Shown here: in pieces, positions 9,308 through 17,821 of the stretch
Position numbering within the stretch: position 1 is the stretch's first letter
How the letters are laid out: each line of letters begins with the position of its first letter
Assembly (NCBI RefSeq): GCF_025642135.1
Contig: NZ_CP106793.1
Coordinates: forward strand, 8,710,001-8,774,000
DNA: 64,000 nucleotides
From: Streptomyces cynarae
GTDB taxonomy: Bacteria; Actinomycetota; Actinomycetes; Streptomycetales; Streptomycetaceae
Reading direction: 5' to 3'
The notes under the pieces: generated by a model
Databases searched by the model: none
Seen by the model: only the letters and a program-made list of their open reading frames with translations
What the model was told of the DNA's origin: nothing
Program-made: the position numbers and the translations under genes

Positions 9308-9557
9308 GCCGGCCCACCACCCTGCCGGTGCCATGCTGCGAGCCTGGCGCCGGCAGGCTCACGTCTGTGAAGGGGACTGTAAATCGTTCGGCTCTGTCAC
9401 GTACCGAGTGTCGGCCCGGACCGGGGCCGAGCCGGCCGTCCACCGGCACGTCCGCGACCATGCGCCCGTGGAAGCCGTGCACCCGTCCCGTCGGTCGCAC
9501 ACACCGGGCACTGCACGGTCACCCCGGTTTCGTCGAGCGGTTCGCCGAGGCGTACGA

Positions 9558-9819
9558 CCACGCCGGCAAGGTAGCCGTGCTCCTCGCGCCCGAAGAGCCC
9601 GCTGCACGTGAGAACCCATCGCAGAACAGCCTGCCGACGAGCACGTCATCTCACGATGCGTTGACCAAGCGGCCCTGACAGGCCGTTGACGCCTCTGGTC
9701 ACGCGGGGAGAGCCGGGGGGTGTGCATGCCCAGGCTCCGGCCTCAGCCGGCTGATCCCGATCCTCTGGGCGCTTTGCCGGACATCGAAGATCAGGGGCTT
9801 CCGCCCCGGAAGGCGATGT
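9558..9819 (+). repeat. Direct repeat copy A (universal stress protein tail and 3' flank)
   Basis: About 260 bases, nearly identical to 40877-41141 in the same orientation, with scattered substitutions and small indels. The left part encodes GKVAVLLAPEEPAARENPSQ and ends DALTKRP-stop, the same tail as the intact universal stress protein of copy B. The right part is the non-coding 3' flank. Just after the stop, CGGCC and GGCCG form a small hairpin. The upstream stress-protein body is absent here. Confidence 0.85.
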
Positions 9820-10225
9820 CCGTCAGGTTCCCGCAACGACACTGACGAACAGGCGGTCCCGCCCTCCTCGTACCGCACATGCGCGGTTGCGGCGCGCAGG
9901 TGGATCCAGTGCTGGGCCGGCCACCCGGCTTCCACGAAGAGCGGTACAACGAGCACCGCGACCACCGTTGATTCCGGAGACGATGCCTCATCGTCGCTGC
10001 AGCCGTGGTCGACCTACTCGGCGAGGAGCTCGGCCAAGCTTGCAAGCGGCGTTGTCATCGGCCACGGTGCACGTTCTTCGCGGCCTGTCCATGCCAGGTG
10101 AACCACAGTCCAGGGGAACGGCCGGTTCGCGACGCTGAACAGGACGTGAGCCCGTCGGTGTACATCAGATTGATGGAATGCCCTTTCGTCCTGGCCGGCG
10201 GTGTGCGGTGTCTGAGACTGGGGCG
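9820..10225. other. Region without a clear gene
   Basis: About 400 bases between repeat copy A and the TMEM175-like gene. No reading frame resembles a protein I know. It presumably contains the promoter of the downstream gene. Confidence 0.4.
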
Positions 10226-10903
10226 ATGACAGAGCCTCTTGATGGACCGGTGAAGCCAACGCCTTTCGGGGTGGAGCGCAATCCTGCCAGAGTGGCCGCG
10301 TTCAGTGACGGTGTTGTTGCCATCGCCGTGACGCTGCTTGTTCTGGAAATTCGTCCGCCGCACGACACGGGTCATCTCTTGCGTGGTCTCGTGACGCTCT
10401 GGCCGTCTTATCTGGCATACAGTGTCACCTTTATGTTGATCGGTCAGGTGTGGGTGAACCATCACGTCATGTTCGACCACATCCGCAGTGCCGACCGGGT
10501 GGTGCTGTTTCTCAATACTGTGCTGTTGATGGACATTGCGTTCTTGCCGTTCGCCGCTTCTGTGCTGGCCGATGCGTTCCATGACGGGCGTGGCCAGCGC
10601 GTTGCGGTCGTCTTGCATGGTGCCGCATTTGAGTTCGCGGCCGTTCTGTTCAACGTGATCTGGTGGTATGCCCGCCGTGATCGTCGGCTGCTCGCTGTCA
10701 CCATCGATTCCGCTGGAGTGAGGGCTATCAGCCGGCGCTTCCGGTTGGCCCTTGTCTGGCTCGGTGCCGGAACGCTGCTCGGCGCCTTGATTCCCGTGCT
10801 GGGCATGGCTGTGATCGCCGCGTTCATCCCCTATTACTGGCTGCCCATCGAGGGCGAAATCGAAAGGGCAAAGCGTCGTGCCGACCGTGGTCGTCAGGCG
10901 TGA
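10226..10903 (+). CDS. TMEM175-like (DUF1211) potassium channel family protein
   Basis: A 225-residue membrane protein. Near the N-terminus it has RVAAFSDGVVAIAVTLLVLE, the FSDGV-AIA-TLL signature of bacterial TMEM175/DUF1211 proteins, which assemble as potassium channels. Further hydrophobic helices follow, with WVNHHVMFDHI in the second repeat region and a last helix around GAGTLLGALIPVLGMAVIAA. The ATG at 10226 gives the usual length; ATG 10178 is a possible longer start. Codon use is less GC-biased than in neighbours (TTGTTC, TTTATG and similar), which may reflect transfer or weak expression. Confidence 0.85.
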   Translation: MTEPLDGPVKPTPFGVERNPARVAAFSDGVVAIAVTLLVLEIRPPHDTGHLLRGLVTLWPSYLAYSVTFMLIGQVWVNHHVMFDHIRSADRVVLFLNTVLLMDIAFLPFAASVLADAFHDGRGQRVAVVLHGAAFEFAAVLFNVIWWYARRDRRLLAVTIDSAGVRAISRRFRLALVWLGAGTLLGALIPVLGMAVIAAFIPYYWLPIEGEIERAKRRADRGRQA

Positions 10904-11029
10904 CTGCTCGCGTCTCTCCTGCCCGTCGTCGGCCTTGCACAAGTTGTATCGGGCGGCTGGACCTCTGTGTGGCAGGGGGTGCCCGGTGCGTCATAGGCAG
11001 GGCCGAGTGCCGGTGGGGTTGCTCGCCGG

Positions 11030-12790
11030 CTAGAGGTCGAGGACGACTTCGGTGGTGGGCTCGCTGCAGCAGATGAGGATGGTGCCGGATTCTGGGGGTT
11101 CGAGGGGTTGGGTGGTGTAGGTGATGTCGCCTGCGACGAGGTGGGTGATACAGGTGTGGCATACGCCGGTGCGGCAGGACCATCGCGTTGGGATGTCACA
11201 GGCTTCGGCAAGGTCGAGGAGGGTGGCATGCGTGGGTGACCAGGGGGTGGTGATGCCGCTGCGGGCAAAGGTGATGAGGGGGCCGGTGCCGGCGGGGCCG
11301 GGTGGTTGGTGCGGCCGGATGACGGCGGTTGGCGTGACGCCGGGGTTGATGGCGGGAAGGGCGCTGAACGCTTCGGTGTGGATGTGGCCGGGACTGAGGC
11401 CGTGGTCGCGCAGATAGCCGCTGAGATCGTCCATGAAGGCCGGTGGTCCGCAGAGGTAGGCGTCGGCGTTTGCGGGGATGCCCATGGCGGCGAGTGAGGT
11501 GGCGGTTGGGCGGCCCTGTGTGATGTGGAGCTGGCCGGGATCCGGGGCTTCGGCTGTGTAGTAGATGTGCTCGTGGGCGTGGGGGAGTTGTGTCAGGAGC
11601 GTGTGGGCCTCGTCGGCGAAGGGGTGGTGGGCGCGGTCGTGGGCGGTGTGGATCCACCAGACGGGGCGTGGGTCTTGGGTGGCGGCGAGTTGGTGGAGCA
11701 TGGCCAGGACGGGGGTGGCGCCGATGCCTGCGGAGATGAGGAGGACCGGGTCGGTGCTCTCTTTGAGTACGAAGGCTCCGCGGGGGCTTGCGACGTCCAC
11801 GAGGTCCCCGGGGTGGAGGCTGGTGTGGAGGTAGTGGCTGACCCGGCCGTGGGGCTCGTGCTTGACGCTGATGCGATACGTGCCGGCTGCGGGCGCGGAG
11901 GACAGCGAGTAGCTGCGCACGGCGGGGGCGGCTGCGCCGACGTCCAGGCGGATGGAGAGGTACTGGCCCGGGCGGGGCTGCGGTAGTCGTGTGCCGTCAG
12001 TGGTGTCGAGGTAGATCGAGGAGACGGTGGGGGTCTCGGGGACGATGCGGGCGACGCGCATGGTCTTGAAGCCCGGCCATCCCGGTTCCTCCCTGGGCTG
12101 CTGGGCGCTGGCGCGTTCGCCCGGCCATCCCGGTTCCTGTGTGGGCTGCTGGGCGGCGACGAGTTCGCGGAAGGATTGCTGCCATCCGGGACTGAGAGCG
12201 GGGATGTTGAGTGCTTTGCGCAGCTTTTCGGGGTCGCGGTTGGGAAGGTAGAGCAGGGCGTCGATGTCGGCGACGCTGAGTTGTTCGGGACCCTTTCGGG
12301 TGAGGGTGATCTCGTTACCGGCCTGGACGTGTCCCTCGGTGATGACACGCAGGTAGAAGCCGGGGCGGCGGTGGGCGACCAGGAGGGACGCCATAGTGGG
12401 TTCGCCCAGACGCATGCCGACGCGGTAGCACGTGACGCGGGGCTGGCTGACCTCGAATTCGGCTTCGCCGATGCGGTACCGGTCGCCGATACACACTTCG
12501 TCATCAGGCAGTCCGTCGACGGTGAAATTCTCCCCGAAGATCCCGAAAGCCAGGTCGTCGCGACCGAGCTGCTTTTGCCAGTACTGGTAGGACTGCACCT
12601 GATAGACGAGGACGGCCCGCATCTCACCGCCGTGCCCGGCCAGGTCCCCTTGGCCGTCTCCGTCGATGTTGAGCCGCCGCACCATCCGGGGGCCGTGCAC
12701 GGGGGACTTCCACGCTCCTGTGTGGACGGTCCTTCCCTGCCAGGGGACGTCCTTGGGTATCCCTACGTTGACGGACAGCAGCGTCGCCAT
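11030..12790 (-). CDS. MOSC / flavin reductase / 2Fe-2S tripartite fusion
   Basis: A 586-residue fusion. Residues 1-165 are a YiiM-like MOSC domain with candidate molybdenum-cofactor ligand Cys121 (VTCYRVG). A linker at about 208-240 holds a duplicated unit with EPGWPG. Residues 240-460 are a ferredoxin-NADP-reductase-like module: RSYSLSSAP for flavin, SAGIGATPVLAML and YLCGPPAFMDDL for nicotinamide. The C-terminus is a plant-type [2Fe-2S] ferredoxin with Cys539, Cys544, Cys547 and Cys575 or Cys576. The layout predicts NAD(P)H to flavin to iron-sulphur to Moco electron flow, probably reducing N-hydroxylated compounds as MOSC enzymes do. This fusion architecture is known; the repeated linker is unusual. 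AGGAG precedes the ATG. Confidence 0.92.
   Translation of the reverse strand: MATLLSVNVGIPKDVPWQGRTVHTGAWKSPVHGPRMVRRLNIDGDGQGDLAGHGGEMRAVLVYQVQSYQYWQKQLGRDDLAFGIFGENFTVDGLPDDEVCIGDRYRIGEAEFEVSQPRVTCYRVGMRLGEPTMASLLVAHRRPGFYLRVITEGHVQAGNEITLTRKGPEQLSVADIDALLYLPNRDPEKLRKALNIPALSPGWQQSFRELVAAQQPTQEPGWPGERASAQQPREEPGWPGFKTMRVARIVPETPTVSSIYLDTTDGTRLPQPRPGQYLSIRLDVGAAAPAVRSYSLSSAPAAGTYRISVKHEPHGRVSHYLHTSLHPGDLVDVASPRGAFVLKESTDPVLLISAGIGATPVLAMLHQLAATQDPRPVWWIHTAHDRAHHPFADEAHTLLTQLPHAHEHIYYTAEAPDPGQLHITQGRPTATSLAAMGIPANADAYLCGPPAFMDDLSGYLRDHGLSPGHIHTEAFSALPAINPGVTPTAVIRPHQPPGPAGTGPLITFARSGITTPWSPTHATLLDLAEACDIPTRWSCRTGVCHTCITHLVAGDITYTTQPLEPPESGTILICCSEPTTEVVLDL
12071..12166 (-). repeat. 48-bp tandem duplication inside the MOSC-fusion linker
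   Basis: Two 48-base units (starting at 12071 and 12119) are nearly identical, each reading as a peptide ending EPGWPG in the coding strand. The duplication is in frame and adds 16 residues to the linker between the MOSC and flavoreductase domains. It is a likely site of length variation by slippage. Confidence 0.8.
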
Positions 12791-13045
12791 TGCGGTTCTC
12801 CTGGGCGTGGCCGGGGTCAGCCCCTCATGGCGCTGTGAAGTACGTGCTGCGCCCGATCCTAGTTCTTGGCCTGCGCCGCCCGCTATTCATCGATCATGAG
12901 CCTTTTGAGGCGTCAGCGGAGATTTGCTGAATGCCGAGGGGTGCGGGGATCTGGGCTGGTCATTCGCTTTTTCGTGTCTGATCATTCAGATCGCGCATGA
13001 TTGCGCGGGTGGCGGGGCGGTGCCGCGGTGGATCAGAATGATCAC

Positions 13046-13477
13046 ATGGAGTACCAGTTCGAGGTTGTCATTCTGCCGGTGAGTGATGTCGACCGTTCAT
13101 TGACCTTCTACAAAGAGCAGCTCGGTTTCCATCTCGACGTGGACTACGGACCCAGGCCCGATTTCCGAGTCGTGCAGCTGACGCCTCCTGGCTCCGCCTG
13201 CTCAGTGCAGATCGGCGTGGGCATCACCGATGCGCAGCCTGGTTCGGTGAAGGGCCTGTACCTGGTGGTTGCCGATCTCCAGGCTGCGTGCGCCGAGTTG
13301 GCGGGCCGGGGCGTCGACGTGGGGGAGATCCGTCACAAGGCGCCAGTCGAGACGTGGCAGGGAGGCTTTGAGCCCGGCGTCGACCCGGAGCGGCGGGACT
13401 ATGCCAGCTTCGCGGAGTTCACCGACCCCGACGGCAACGTGTGGATGCTGCAGGAACGCGGTTTTCGTTCCGCGTGA
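13046..13477 (+). CDS. VOC-family (glyoxalase-like) protein
   Basis: A 143-residue protein with two beta-alpha-beta-beta-beta units: MEYQFEVVILPVSDVDRSLT then FYKEQLGFHLDVDYGP, and KGLYLVVADLQAACAELAGR ending FAEFTDPDGNVWMLQERGF. The FTDPDGN-W segment carrying a metal-ligand position is typical. The family includes glyoxalases, dioxygenases and resistance proteins, and the reaction cannot be assigned. The ATG at 13046 starts right at the first strand. It is a single gene. Confidence 0.88.
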   Translation: MEYQFEVVILPVSDVDRSLTFYKEQLGFHLDVDYGPRPDFRVVQLTPPGSACSVQIGVGITDAQPGSVKGLYLVVADLQAACAELAGRGVDVGEIRHKAPVETWQGGFEPGVDPERRDYASFAEFTDPDGNVWMLQERGFRSA

Positions 13478-13698
13478 GGGTGGGGCCCGCCGCGCCGGGC
13501 TTTCTGTTTGTTTTTTGGACGTTCTCGGCCGCTGCCCACGCATTCCGGTCCGGTGACGGGGCCGGGCGCGCTCGGGTGATTGTCGCTGACCTGCGGCGGA
13601 GGAGGCTGCCCACGGTCGATACCGCAGCCAGGGACCGGTCGGGGGAAGTTCCTGCTGCTCAGGGCTGAGTCCGGCCGCCTGTTCTGGGGGCTCGGGAG

Positions 13699-14214
13699 TT
13701 ATTCGGCGGCTGCATCCCGGGTGCGCTGGTAGTGGCGCCTGGCCTTCATGCGGTTGCCGCACAGGGCCATCGAGCACCAGCGGCCCTTGTTGGTCTTGCT
13801 GCGGTCCAGGAGAAATCGCCGGCACTCGGGATTGGCGCAGGGCCGCAGTCTGCCGGGCATCGTCTCCTGCAGTGCGCCCCAGGTCAGCACCGCTTCAACC
13901 GCCAGCCGGCGATCTTTGGGGGTCTGGAGCTCCCAGGACACGCCCGCGGGGGAGAGGCGGGGGTGGGAAGTGACGTCCTTCAGGAGCGGCTCCAGCGAGG
14001 TGACCGGCTGGTTCCCGCGGACCACCTCTTGCAGGGCATCACGGGCCTGCACGAGGTGCTCCTGCTCCTGTGCGGTGCCGCTGCCGCCGCGGGCCTGCTG
14101 CCATGACCTGGCCGTTTCCAGATCCGCCAGCTGGTCCTGGACGACGCCATTGACCACCGGCGTGCTGTTGAGGAGCTCCAGAAGTGCGTCCTGCCGTTCT
14201 CGATCGCTCACCAT
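13699..14214 (-). CDS. CGNR zinc-finger (ABATE domain) regulator
   Basis: A 171-residue putative transcription factor. An N-terminal helical ABATE-like domain, predicted to sense a ligand, is followed by the CGNR zinc finger: Cys126 and Cys131 (CANPEC), then Cys147 and Cys152 in WCSMALCGNR, followed by a basic helix. AGGAGGTGGC directly precedes the ATG at 14214. Two copies of an inverted repeat (TAACC-N18-GGTTA type) lie just upstream, and two more lie before the alpha/beta hydrolase at 15202, so I infer autoregulation and control of that hydrolase. Confidence 0.9.
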   Translation of the reverse strand: MVSDRERQDALLELLNSTPVVNGVVQDQLADLETARSWQQARGGSGTAQEQEHLVQARDALQEVVRGNQPVTSLEPLLKDVTSHPRLSPAGVSWELQTPKDRRLAVEAVLTWGALQETMPGRLRPCANPECRRFLLDRSKTNKGRWCSMALCGNRMKARRHYQRTRDAAAE

Positions 14215-14223
14215 GCCACCTCC

Positions 14224-14251
14224 TAACCGTTTCGCTTCACTTGACAGGTTA
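14224..14251. promoter_or_regulatory. Putative CGNR-regulator operator site 1
   Basis: TAACC at 14224-14228 and GGTTA at 14247-14251 with an 18-base spacer, ten bases before the regulator's start codon. A TTGACA hexamer (14241-14246) abuts the right arm and would read rightward. Same arm sequence and spacing as site 4 and the core of site 3. Confidence 0.55.
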
Positions 14252-14267
14252 CACGAAGGAGCGTCAT

Positions 14268-14299
14268 TCTAACTGGCAAAATTTATTTAGATAGTTAGA
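14268..14299. promoter_or_regulatory. Putative CGNR-regulator operator site 2
   Basis: TCTAACT and AGTTAGA form perfect 7-bp arms with 18 bases between them, in an unusually AT-rich stretch. The core TAACT-N18-AGTTA matches the other three sites in spacing, with the fifth arm base changed compensatorily on both sides, which supports a symmetric protein-binding site. It lies 46 bp from site 1, measured centre to centre. Confidence 0.55.
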
Positions 14300-15112
14300 T
14301 GCCCATCGGTTGAGGCGTATCCGCCGGGCAGGCGTACCCGCCAGGCAGGCAGTCGCCACGACAGGAAGGACACGACCGTGACCGCGCGCCAGGGCGGCGG
14401 CGTCGACGTTCCCGGGATGCAACAGCGCGAGCGGCTGCGCATGTGACGGCCTTCGAGCAGGAGGCCGTCACGGCGACGAGCTCTCCAGCCTGCCGTATGA
14501 GGCGGGCCGCCTACCGCGCCAAGCCCTGTTGGCCGGCGAATCCGGCGGTGCCGCAGTCCTGCTGACCGCCCTGACCTCGTCCAATGCTTTCCCGGCCTTG
14601 TGCCGGGTGGCGTGGGAAGCGCAGCTGAGCCTCGGCCTGGGCGGCAGCCGGCTGGTCCTGGACCTGCGTACCGGGATGGAAGCCGGTGGCGCCGATGCCC
14701 GCGATGGCGCCGCTGCCGGCGACGGCGGCCCAGCCGACAGATGGCCGCAGCTGATCCGAGCAGTTCTGTGTCCTGCGCCTAATGGTGCGTCGTTACCGGG
14801 CCCGAGGACCGCGCCGCCTCATGCGCCCGCACGGCCTCGAACGTGGAGCCGCAGCAGCTGGAATCAGGCCGACGCCCGGTCACCTCAGGCCTGTCGGCCA
14901 CGCCCGCCAGGGAAGGCCGTCGGACATGGTCCCCGTGTTGCACGAGACCGACAGCTCCACCTCGGTCGTCTGGGCGCGCTCACGGCGAGCTGCGCTGGCT
15001 CCTGGCCGTCCATGGGCGGAGGCTGGATCTGGACGCTGACCTGACCCCACCTATGGATCCAGCCTCGTGGCCGGCCGTGGGTGCCTCGTCCGAGTGCGGC
15101 TACACCGCCTCG
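14300..15112. other. Degraded region between two operator pairs
   Basis: About 800 bases with high GC but no recognisable protein. A fragment in the + frame around 14529-14790 (AGESGGAAVLLTALTSSNAF, then WEAQLSLGLGGSRLVLDLR) looks weakly coding but matches nothing I know. It may be a decayed gene once driven by the TTGACA at 14241, or an insertion that split a divergent promoter region. Confidence 0.4.
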
Positions 15113-15114
15113 AG

Positions 15115-15144
15115 CTAACCGATAAAAGCACCTTGACGGGTTAG
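15115..15144. promoter_or_regulatory. Putative CGNR-regulator operator site 3 with -35 box
   Basis: CTAACC and GGTTAG arms (6 bp) separated by 18 bases. TTGACG at 15133-15138 lies between the arms and is a plausible -35 element of the hydrolase promoter, so an occupying repressor would block polymerase. The segment CTTGACRGGTTA is shared with site 1. Confidence 0.55.
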
Positions 15145-15168
15145 GATGCGTGTGGTCGACTGGATGTG

Positions 15169-15196
15169 TAACCACTCAACCTAGGTAGAAGGGTTA
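15169..15196. promoter_or_regulatory. Putative CGNR-regulator operator site 4 overlapping the hydrolase leader
   Basis: TAACC and GGTTA arms with an 18-base spacer, ending six bases before the hydrolase ATG. The right arm overlaps the ribosome-binding region (AGAAGGG). It lies 53 bp from site 3, centre to centre. Confidence 0.55.
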
Positions 15197-15201
15197 GATA
15201 A

Positions 15202-16071
15202 ATGGCTCCCGCAGTCCACCACCGCACCACCACCGTCAACGGCCTCGAGGTCTTCTACCGGGAGGCCGGCGACCCTAAGGCGCCCGTCGTGCTCCTCCTG
15301 CACGGCTTCCCCACCAGCTCGCACATGTTCCGCCACCTGATCCCGGCGCTCGCCGACCGCTACCACGTCATCGCGCCCGACCACATCGGCTTCGGCCTGT
15401 CCGCGATGCCCACCCTGCAGGACTTCCCCTACACCTTCGAGGCCCTCACCGAGGTCACCTCCGGCCTGCTGCAGCAGCTGAGCGTCGACCGGTTCGCGAT
15501 GTACGTGCAGGACTACGGCGCCCCCATCGGCTGGCGTCTCGCCCTCCAGGCGCCGGACCGCATCACCGCGATCATTACCCAGAACGGCAACGCGTACGAA
15601 GAGGGCTTCGTCAAGCCCTTCTGGGACGGCGTCTTCGCCTATGCCAAGGCCCCGGGACCAGACACCGAAGCCCCGATGAGGGGCGCCCTCAGCCCCGAGA
15701 TCACGCGCTGGCAGTACGTGAACGGTGTCGCCGACCCGAGCCTGGTCAGCCCCGACAACTGGGTCCACGACCAAGCGCTGCTCGACCGGCCCGGCAACGA
15801 CGAGATCCAGCTCAAGCTCTTCCGCGACTACCCCACCAACGTGGACCTCTACCCGCAGGTCCACCAGTACTTCCGCGACTCCCGGGTCCCGCTGCTGGCG
15901 GTCTGGGGCGCCAATGATGAGATCTTCGGCCCCGCGGGCGCGAAGGCGTTCCGCCAGGACCTGCCCGAAGCCGAGATCCACCTGCTCGAGTCCGGGCACT
16001 TCGCCCTGGAAAGCCACCTCGAGACCATCATCGAACACATCCGCGACTTCCTCGCCCGCGTCCTCGCCTGA
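15202..16071 (+). CDS. Alpha/beta hydrolase (epoxide hydrolase / dehalogenase-like)
   Basis: A 289-residue alpha/beta hydrolase. The oxyanion-hole motif HGFPTSSHMFR follows strand 3, the nucleophile position is Asp104 (VQDYGAPIGWR), the acid is Asp239 (WGANDEIFG) and the base is His266 (SGHFALE). An Asp nucleophile with a following tyrosine and glycine points to the haloalkane dehalogenase/epoxide hydrolase branch rather than a Ser esterase. Two TAACC-N18-GGTTA sites cover its promoter and leader, matching two at the CGNR regulator gene, so it is probably the regulator's target. The substrate is unknown. Confidence 0.9.
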   Translation: MAPAVHHRTTTVNGLEVFYREAGDPKAPVVLLLHGFPTSSHMFRHLIPALADRYHVIAPDHIGFGLSAMPTLQDFPYTFEALTEVTSGLLQQLSVDRFAMYVQDYGAPIGWRLALQAPDRITAIITQNGNAYEEGFVKPFWDGVFAYAKAPGPDTEAPMRGALSPEITRWQYVNGVADPSLVSPDNWVHDQALLDRPGNDEIQLKLFRDYPTNVDLYPQVHQYFRDSRVPLLAVWGANDEIFGPAGAKAFRQDLPEAEIHLLESGHFALESHLETIIEHIRDFLARVLA

Positions 16072-16142
16072 CACGCAGGGCGTCGAGCGGCTGCGGCGAC
16101 CGCTTACCAGCCCCTCCTGCCGCAGCCGGCAAAGGATCCGCC

Positions 16143-16571
16143 ATGTCACACCTTGCCCAGCGGGCCTTCAGCCCCACCCCCCGGACAGTGCGCACCGCCC
16201 GCGCCTTCGCGATGCAGGCCCTGGAGTCCTGGGGCGGCTGCAGGCGCCGCGACGACATCCGAGTCTGCCTGTCGGAACTCGCAGGCAACGCCGTCCAGCA
16301 CGGGAGCCCGGATGGTCGTGACTACCTGGTTCGGCTCATCCGCCACCCGTACTGCCTTCACCTGGAAGTCCACGACAGCACTCGCCGCGCCGCCGTCCGC
16401 ACCCCGGTCCTCTCCTGGAGCGCTGAAGACGGGCGAGGCATGCACATCGTCCGGGAGCTCTGCGACGACTGGGGAGTGCAGACCGAAGACGCCGACCACG
16501 ACGGCAAGGTCGTCTGGATCTGCTTCCGCCGGCCCGAAGCAGCCGTCTCCCGCTGCTCCTGCACGCCCTGA
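16143..16571 (+). CDS. RsbW-like ATP-binding protein (HATPase_c)
   Basis: A 142-residue histidine-kinase-like ATPase of the anti-sigma factor type abundant in Streptomyces. The N box is SELAGNAVQHG, the G1 box is EVHDS, and GRGMHIVRELCDDWGV forms the G2 region. Such proteins bind ATP, and some phosphorylate anti-anti-sigma factors or sequester sigma factors. No partner gene is adjacent, although a SpoIIE phosphatase lies far downstream at 47.6 kb. AAGGATC precedes the ATG. Confidence 0.9.
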   Translation: MSHLAQRAFSPTPRTVRTARAFAMQALESWGGCRRRDDIRVCLSELAGNAVQHGSPDGRDYLVRLIRHPYCLHLEVHDSTRRAAVRTPVLSWSAEDGRGMHIVRELCDDWGVQTEDADHDGKVVWICFRRPEAAVSRCSCTP

Positions 16572-16646
16572 CCGGCGCCGACCACCACCCGCACCCATCA
16601 AGCTGCAGGCTCCACGCCGCACCCCGCACCCGGAAGGGAACACACC

Positions 16647-17507
16647 ATGGGACTGTCCTGGCAGCAGGGCCCCCTCTCCGCCGGCGCGATCGGACACTTC
16701 CTCACTCCCCAGCCCCTGCCCGAGCGCTTGCTGTTCGCCGAGCGGCTGCGTCGCCGCATGCGCGTGAAGTTCAACGACACGTGGATCGCCGACAGCGAGA
16801 ACGTCATCCTGCTGCACGAACCGGGCCGCTACCCGGTCGCCTATTTCCCCCGCGAGGACATCGATGAGCAGGCCCTGGTCGCGAGCGGAAAGACCACCCG
16901 CCACAAGGATTTCGGAGACACCGCCTGGTACGCGGTGCGCGCGGGCGAGCGCACCGCAGAACGCGCGGCCTGGGACTTCACCGCGCTGCCCGGTCACGCC
17001 ACCGTACTCCAGGGCCGTATCGCTTTCGCGTGGCGGGCGATGGACGCCTTCTACGAGGAGGACGAACGCATCCTGGGTCACGCTGCGGACCCGTACCACC
17101 GCATCGACATCCGCAACACCTCGCGCACCTTGGAGGTCCGCGTCGGCGACACCGTGATCGCCCGGTCCGAACACCCCATCGTGCTCTACGAATCAGGCTT
17201 CGGCCCGCGCTGGTACGTCCCGCGCGCCGACATCGACGAGACCCAGCTGCGACCCGTCGAAGGACAGACCTTCTGCCCCTACAAGGGCCTGTGCGACTAC
17301 TACGACATCGGCGACGCCCACCGCGCCGCCTGGTCCTACCGCAACGCCTACACCGAGGTTGGACGCATCAACGACATGGTCTCCTTCGAGCCCGACCAGG
17401 TCGAGGTCTACCTCGACGGCAAGCGTCTCGAACTCGAGCCCGGGCAGAAGGTCATCTCCCACGGCATCGACCGTGGTCTGGACGTCGACGAGGTCAGGGC
17501 GCGGTGA
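16647..17507 (+). CDS. Tandem DUF427-domain protein
   Basis: A 286-residue protein with two DUF427 domains. The first spans about residues 38-115 (VKFNDTWIADSENVILLHEP to FGDTAWYAV); the second spans about 155-250 (LEVRVGDTVIARSEHPIVLY, then FCPYKGLCDYYDIGD and AAWSY). The W-Y and CPYKG-C motifs are family hallmarks. The function is unknown; members occur widely in actinobacteria. AAGGGA precedes the ATG at 16647. It follows the RsbW-like gene by 75 bases on the same strand and could be co-transcribed. Confidence 0.88.
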   Translation: MGLSWQQGPLSAGAIGHFLTPQPLPERLLFAERLRRRMRVKFNDTWIADSENVILLHEPGRYPVAYFPREDIDEQALVASGKTTRHKDFGDTAWYAVRAGERTAERAAWDFTALPGHATVLQGRIAFAWRAMDAFYEEDERILGHAADPYHRIDIRNTSRTLEVRVGDTVIARSEHPIVLYESGFGPRWYVPRADIDETQLRPVEGQTFCPYKGLCDYYDIGDAHRAAWSYRNAYTEVGRINDMVSFEPDQVEVYLDGKRLELEPGQKVISHGIDRGLDVDEVRAR

Positions 17508-17754
17508 CACCGCACCACACGTACGCCGAGCTCGCCGCCACAACGCATTGGCCCACGGCGATGTAGCACGGCGTGCCGATCACTGCTGTGGGCTTATGAC
17601 TGCGCGTGTAACGACGCAGGCCCGGATACTGTTTCGCCAACGGAACGTGGACATCGTTGTAGTGACGTTCGAACGCCTCGACGTCGGAGGGGGTGTCGTA
17701 CAGCACGACGAATCGCGCCATCTGCCTGGCGGCCGGGCCCACGGTTGCGGTCAT
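17494..17754 (-). CDS. EthD-family protein, C-terminally truncated
   Basis: An 86-residue reading frame. After an ATG at 17754, preceded by AGGAG nine bases away, it reads RFVVLYDTPSDVEAFERHYN and HVPLAKQYPGLRRYTRS, the start of EthD/ferredoxin-like dimeric barrel proteins, which have about 100 residues and are linked to polyketide or ether metabolism. The last 25 or so residues are antisense to the end of the DUF427 gene and lack family character, so the 3' end was lost at a recombination joint. It follows the quinone oxidoreductase by 67 bases, probably as an operon. Confidence 0.65.
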   Translation of the reverse strand: MTATVGPAARQMARFVVLYDTPSDVEAFERHYNDVHVPLAKQYPGLRRYTRSHKPTAVIGTPCYIAVGQCVVAASSAYVWCGVTAP

Positions 17755-17821
17755 CTGTTTCAACTCCTGTCATGCCAACCTCCGGTGTGCGACGCCACCG
17801 GCTCGGTACAAGGGGGTTTGC

